The notes under the pieces were generated by a model. It saw nothing but the letters and a program-made list of their open reading frames with translations. It did no database searches and was not told the origin of the DNA. A stretch of DNA of 64,000 bases from Eutreptiella sp. 'Long Island Sound 2002'. Its lineage: Eukaryota; Euglenozoa; Euglenophyceae; Eutreptiales; Eutreptiaceae. Below are positions 61,501-64,000 of this stretch, in pieces. The stretch is from assembly GCA_964036045.1 (NCBI GenBank), contig OZ038382.1:108584578-108648577 (forward strand), read 5' to 3'. The position numbers were made by a program, and so were the translations under genes. Each line of letters starts with the position of its first letter. Position 1 is the first letter of the stretch.

Positions 61501-63410
61501 TGTGAGTTCATGCAGGAGACCATGCAGTACCTGGGGTTTGACGTTGGCTATGGGTGGTGGACCCCAGCGGCCTCTAAGGCCAAACCCCTGATGGATGCTG
61601 AGGTACGACACGAAGACCCAAAGAAAAGACTTCATGATGTACGCAGTTTCATTGGGGCGTGCAACTTCTATCGCCGTCATCTCAAAAACTTCACCTACAC
61701 CAGCGCCTTTCTGACAGACTTGATCAAGAAGAGTACTACTTGGCGCTGGGGTCCACAAGAGCAACAAGCGTTTGACGAGCTCAAAGACAAGGTGGCCAAC
61801 GCTAAGTGCTTGGGCGTGCCCAGGGCACAATGGGGGATTATCCTGCTGACCGACGCCAGCAATGTGGGCAGTGGTGGAACGTTGTTCCAATGGCAAGCAC
61901 TAGAGAAGAAGGAGTTCGACTCGGCCATTTCCCAATGGGGGACAGAAGGTCTCAACCGAGATGGAACCCTCAAGCACAGCTACCCTGACGACAAGTGGGT
62001 CCTAGTACCTCTGGGCCACTGGAACTGGAAATGGAACCAGGCCAGGGGGAACTACTCCACTTATGAGCAGGAATTGCTCGCGGGTATGCTAGTGCTATCC
62101 TCACAATTACGACTGTTGGGGAGTGACCCTGTGGTCTGGCTGTGCAACCAAGAACCGGTCCGTAGTTTCCAGAAGGGCCCCCCACCTGAGAAGGCCAAGC
62201 TACGGCGCTGTCGGACCTACCTCAGTCAACTACGGCTGACGGTACACCATATCCAGGGAGTGAAGACCGAGTGTGCAGACTACATCAGCCGCAACAACTT
62301 TGACGCCCTGATTGGTGCCCGGTCTGAAGCGCTGGCTAAGGAGGCGTTCAGCCGTATGGACGTCCACTTGGACCTCAACATGACTATGATACGCCCCCTG
62401 GATGGACTGCAACAATCGGAGTACCTGAAGGAGTTTGGGGATATCAACAAGCGGCTGGAGAAACGCCTTGAACCCCTCCTGGTCAACCAAGATCAGTGGA
62501 AGAGGGACAAGAGCTATAATATATAGTATAGTATACCTACCTACTACCTCTGGCACGAGGACCGCATCATGGTGCCTAGTGACAGAGTCCCAGCACTGGT
62601 GAAGTGGACCCACGAGTCCAGCGGTCATGTGGGTGCTGACCGTACCCTGAGGCTGTTCAAGCAGTGGTTCCACACTACGTGGACTGACGACCAACTGCGG
62701 AAAACCCTCCAGCCTATCGTGGACAAGTGCCCGTGCAGGTCCTGCAAACCAGGGGATATCAGGGAAGGAGGTCTCTACTCTACCCTGCCCATCCCTCACT
62801 GTGCTAACAGTGTTCTATACGTGGACTACACAGAGATGCCGAAGTTCGGGGGCTATGACTTCGCCCTCGTGGTAACCTGTGGGTTGACCAGGTACACCAG
62901 GGTGTTCCCATGTACCAAGCACATTACCGGGGAGGAGACTATCGAGATACTCCTGGAGGAGTGGTTTTGTGTTAATGTGGCGCCCAAGGAGATCAACTCC
63001 GATGAGGACGTACGAGTACGCTCGGATACCGGCTGGTACAAGAGGGTCCTGAGATCCCTCAATGTCCAGGTGTCTACGGGGATGCCCTACTTGCACACGA
63101 GCAACCCCCTATGTGAGCGACAGATCCGTGTCCTCAAGGAGAATGTGAGGATATGGTGCAAAACTGAACGCACCAGAGACTGGGTGAGACTACTGCCCAT
63201 CATATCCTTGATGATGAACTCCCAAGAGAGTTCAGCTACTGGCTACTCGCCCCATGAGCTCTTCCTAGGGCGCCCGGCGTGGTTCCTACACGCCCCCTAT
63301 CCAGAGGACACCCATTCTTCTGTGGGCGAATGGGTCCAAGAGCAACAAGCGAAGGTGGACAAGGCTAAGGCTATGCTCCAGAGAGTGAGGGAGCGTCAGT
63401 GGAACAAGGT
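61501..63410 (+). pseudogene. pol: Ty3-D pol, second part (RT end, RNase H, integrase)
   Basis: Resumes at CEFMQETMQYLGFD right after the LINE-2 target duplication. RNase H (LLTDASN), integrase zinc finger (HESSGH, CPCRSC) and DDE residues (YVDYTEM, NSDED, NPLCERQ) are all present. A 30-bp insert at 62517 introduces a TAG. The frame then continues to 63410, where LINE-3 starts after RERQWNK. Confidence 0.88.
62517..62546 (+). mobile_element. 30-bp insertion with ACCT tail, probably a minimal LINE remnant
   Basis: Ty3-B reads AAGAGCTACCTCTGG; here 30 bases are inserted after GAGCTA. The insert is AT-rich and ends TATACCTACCTAC(TA), matching the LINE 3' tail. A 2-3 base duplication (TA/CTA) flanks it. 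It fits an extreme 5'-truncated LINE insertion on the + strand. Confidence 0.5.
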
Positions 63411-64000
63411 ACGTAGGTAGGTGGGTAGGTGCACTCGGTCGTGGAGAGGCGCCCCATGGTTCCCCCTGGCGTCGCCCCTGTGACGAACAGGAAGAGGCTC
63501 CGCGCGTGAAGAGGGGAGGCCGCTTACATCCCGCTAGACCTGACTGTTGGCCCCCAACAAAGCGGCCCCGGGCATCACTGGGAGGGCTGATCGCCGCCAG
63601 CGTGACGTGCTTGTCTCGCCGGGAGGGTGTGCCCCCGTGCTTGCGCACGTCCCCTCCTTTGGGCGGAACCCTAGGGGCTCACCGGACTTCCTGGCGTATC
63701 CCGTTCCCAAGGCATGCATGCATGTTCCTGGTACTAGGGTTCCGAGGCGCTTGGGTGTCGCACGCTCCGCCTCGAGTCCCAAAGCAGCGCAGGCCTTATG
63801 ATGCAGCCTTACCCCCAGTCTCCGGATCTCGTTTGGCCGGGTCACCTGCGTGGCACGGGCTGCCTCAGTGCCCGGGCTGTGGGCACTGGGTTTCCTACTG
63901 TTGTGCGGCGTTTGCGTTTGGGTCCGGTTCGCGGTTGGGTGTGGGTTTTGCTAACCCCGCCAGTCCTGGCTGGGGTCTTGGGTGGGTGATTTTGGGCACG
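63411..64000 (-). mobile_element. LINE-3: 3' end of another minus-strand LINE
   Basis: Ty3-D pol stops at 63410. The next bases, GTACGTAGGTAGGTGGGTAGGTG, are the complement of an ACCT-rich tail as in LINE-1 and LINE-2. An ACCATGGGGCGCC block follows in element sense where LINE-1 and LINE-2 have a similar CCATGGTAAG block. The remaining ~560 bases look like LINE 3' UTR and contain no supported ORF. Confidence 0.6.

Larger units (their letters stand above)
41772..63410 (+). mobile_element. Ty3-D: decayed Ty3-B relative interrupted by LINE-2 and a 30-bp insert
   Basis: LTR 41772-42559, gag 42660-45158, pol 45159-47584 and 61501-63410. The chromodomain and 3' LTR would lie beyond LINE-3, outside the window. 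Confidence 0.9.

Overview
This 64 kb window is eukaryotic and made almost entirely of retrotransposons inserted into one another. I found no gene I would assign to the host. Evidence for a eukaryote: Ty3-type elements with chromodomains, APE-type LINEs carrying RNase H, and primer-binding sites matching the 3' end of an initiator-tRNA-Met of the ...CCTCTGCTA-CCA type. The GC-rich LINE coding strands and the domain mix would suit an alga or other protist with a large repeat-rich genome, but the species cannot be read from this sequence.

Layout. (1) 1-34376: the 3' part of a decayed LINE on the + strand (LINE-1): RNase H end of ORF2, a zinc-finger/proline-rich ORF3 with a Ulp1-like protease domain, then a 3' UTR ending in an ACCT-type tail. 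Its 3' UTR was split by Ty3-A (8256-32870, 2.36 kb LTRs, 4-bp target duplication AAAG). (2) Ty3-A's own 3' LTR was split by Ty3-B (19761-31187, minus strand, 817-bp LTRs, target duplication CTCAG). Ty3-B is young: its LTRs differ at about two positions, and its gag and pol are open. (3) 34377-35156: an integrase fragment of a Ty3-A relative, into which LINE-1 had inserted. (4) 35157-36131: unassigned sequence with one unknown minus-strand ORF. (5) 35859-47138: a 5,640-bp tandem duplication giving two decayed Ty3-B-like copies, Ty3-C (truncated) and Ty3-D. (6) Ty3-D pol is interrupted by a 13.9-kb minus-strand LINE (LINE-2, 47585-61455, 45-bp target duplication), a 30-bp insertion at 62517 and the 3' end of a third LINE (LINE-3, 63411 to the window end).

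How the parts work. Each Ty3 family has gag, then protease, an extra 'LFAS' domain, reverse transcriptase, RNase H, integrase and a chromodomain. In Ty3-B, gag and pol are in the same frame, separated by one UGA followed by CGG, with no pol start codon before the protease. This points to stop-codon readthrough. LINE-2 has the same UGA-CGG arrangement between its ORF1 and ORF2. The LINEs also carry an unusual module downstream of RNase H: a zinc finger, a repeated helical domain and a Ulp1-like cysteine-protease-like domain. Ty3-B-type LTRs contain a tRNA-like sequence with a good Pol III B box.

The most notable material is the shared readthrough arrangement in unrelated elements, the extra ORF3 of the LINEs, and the tRNA-like insert in the LTRs. 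All domain names come from motifs read by eye; no database search was possible.
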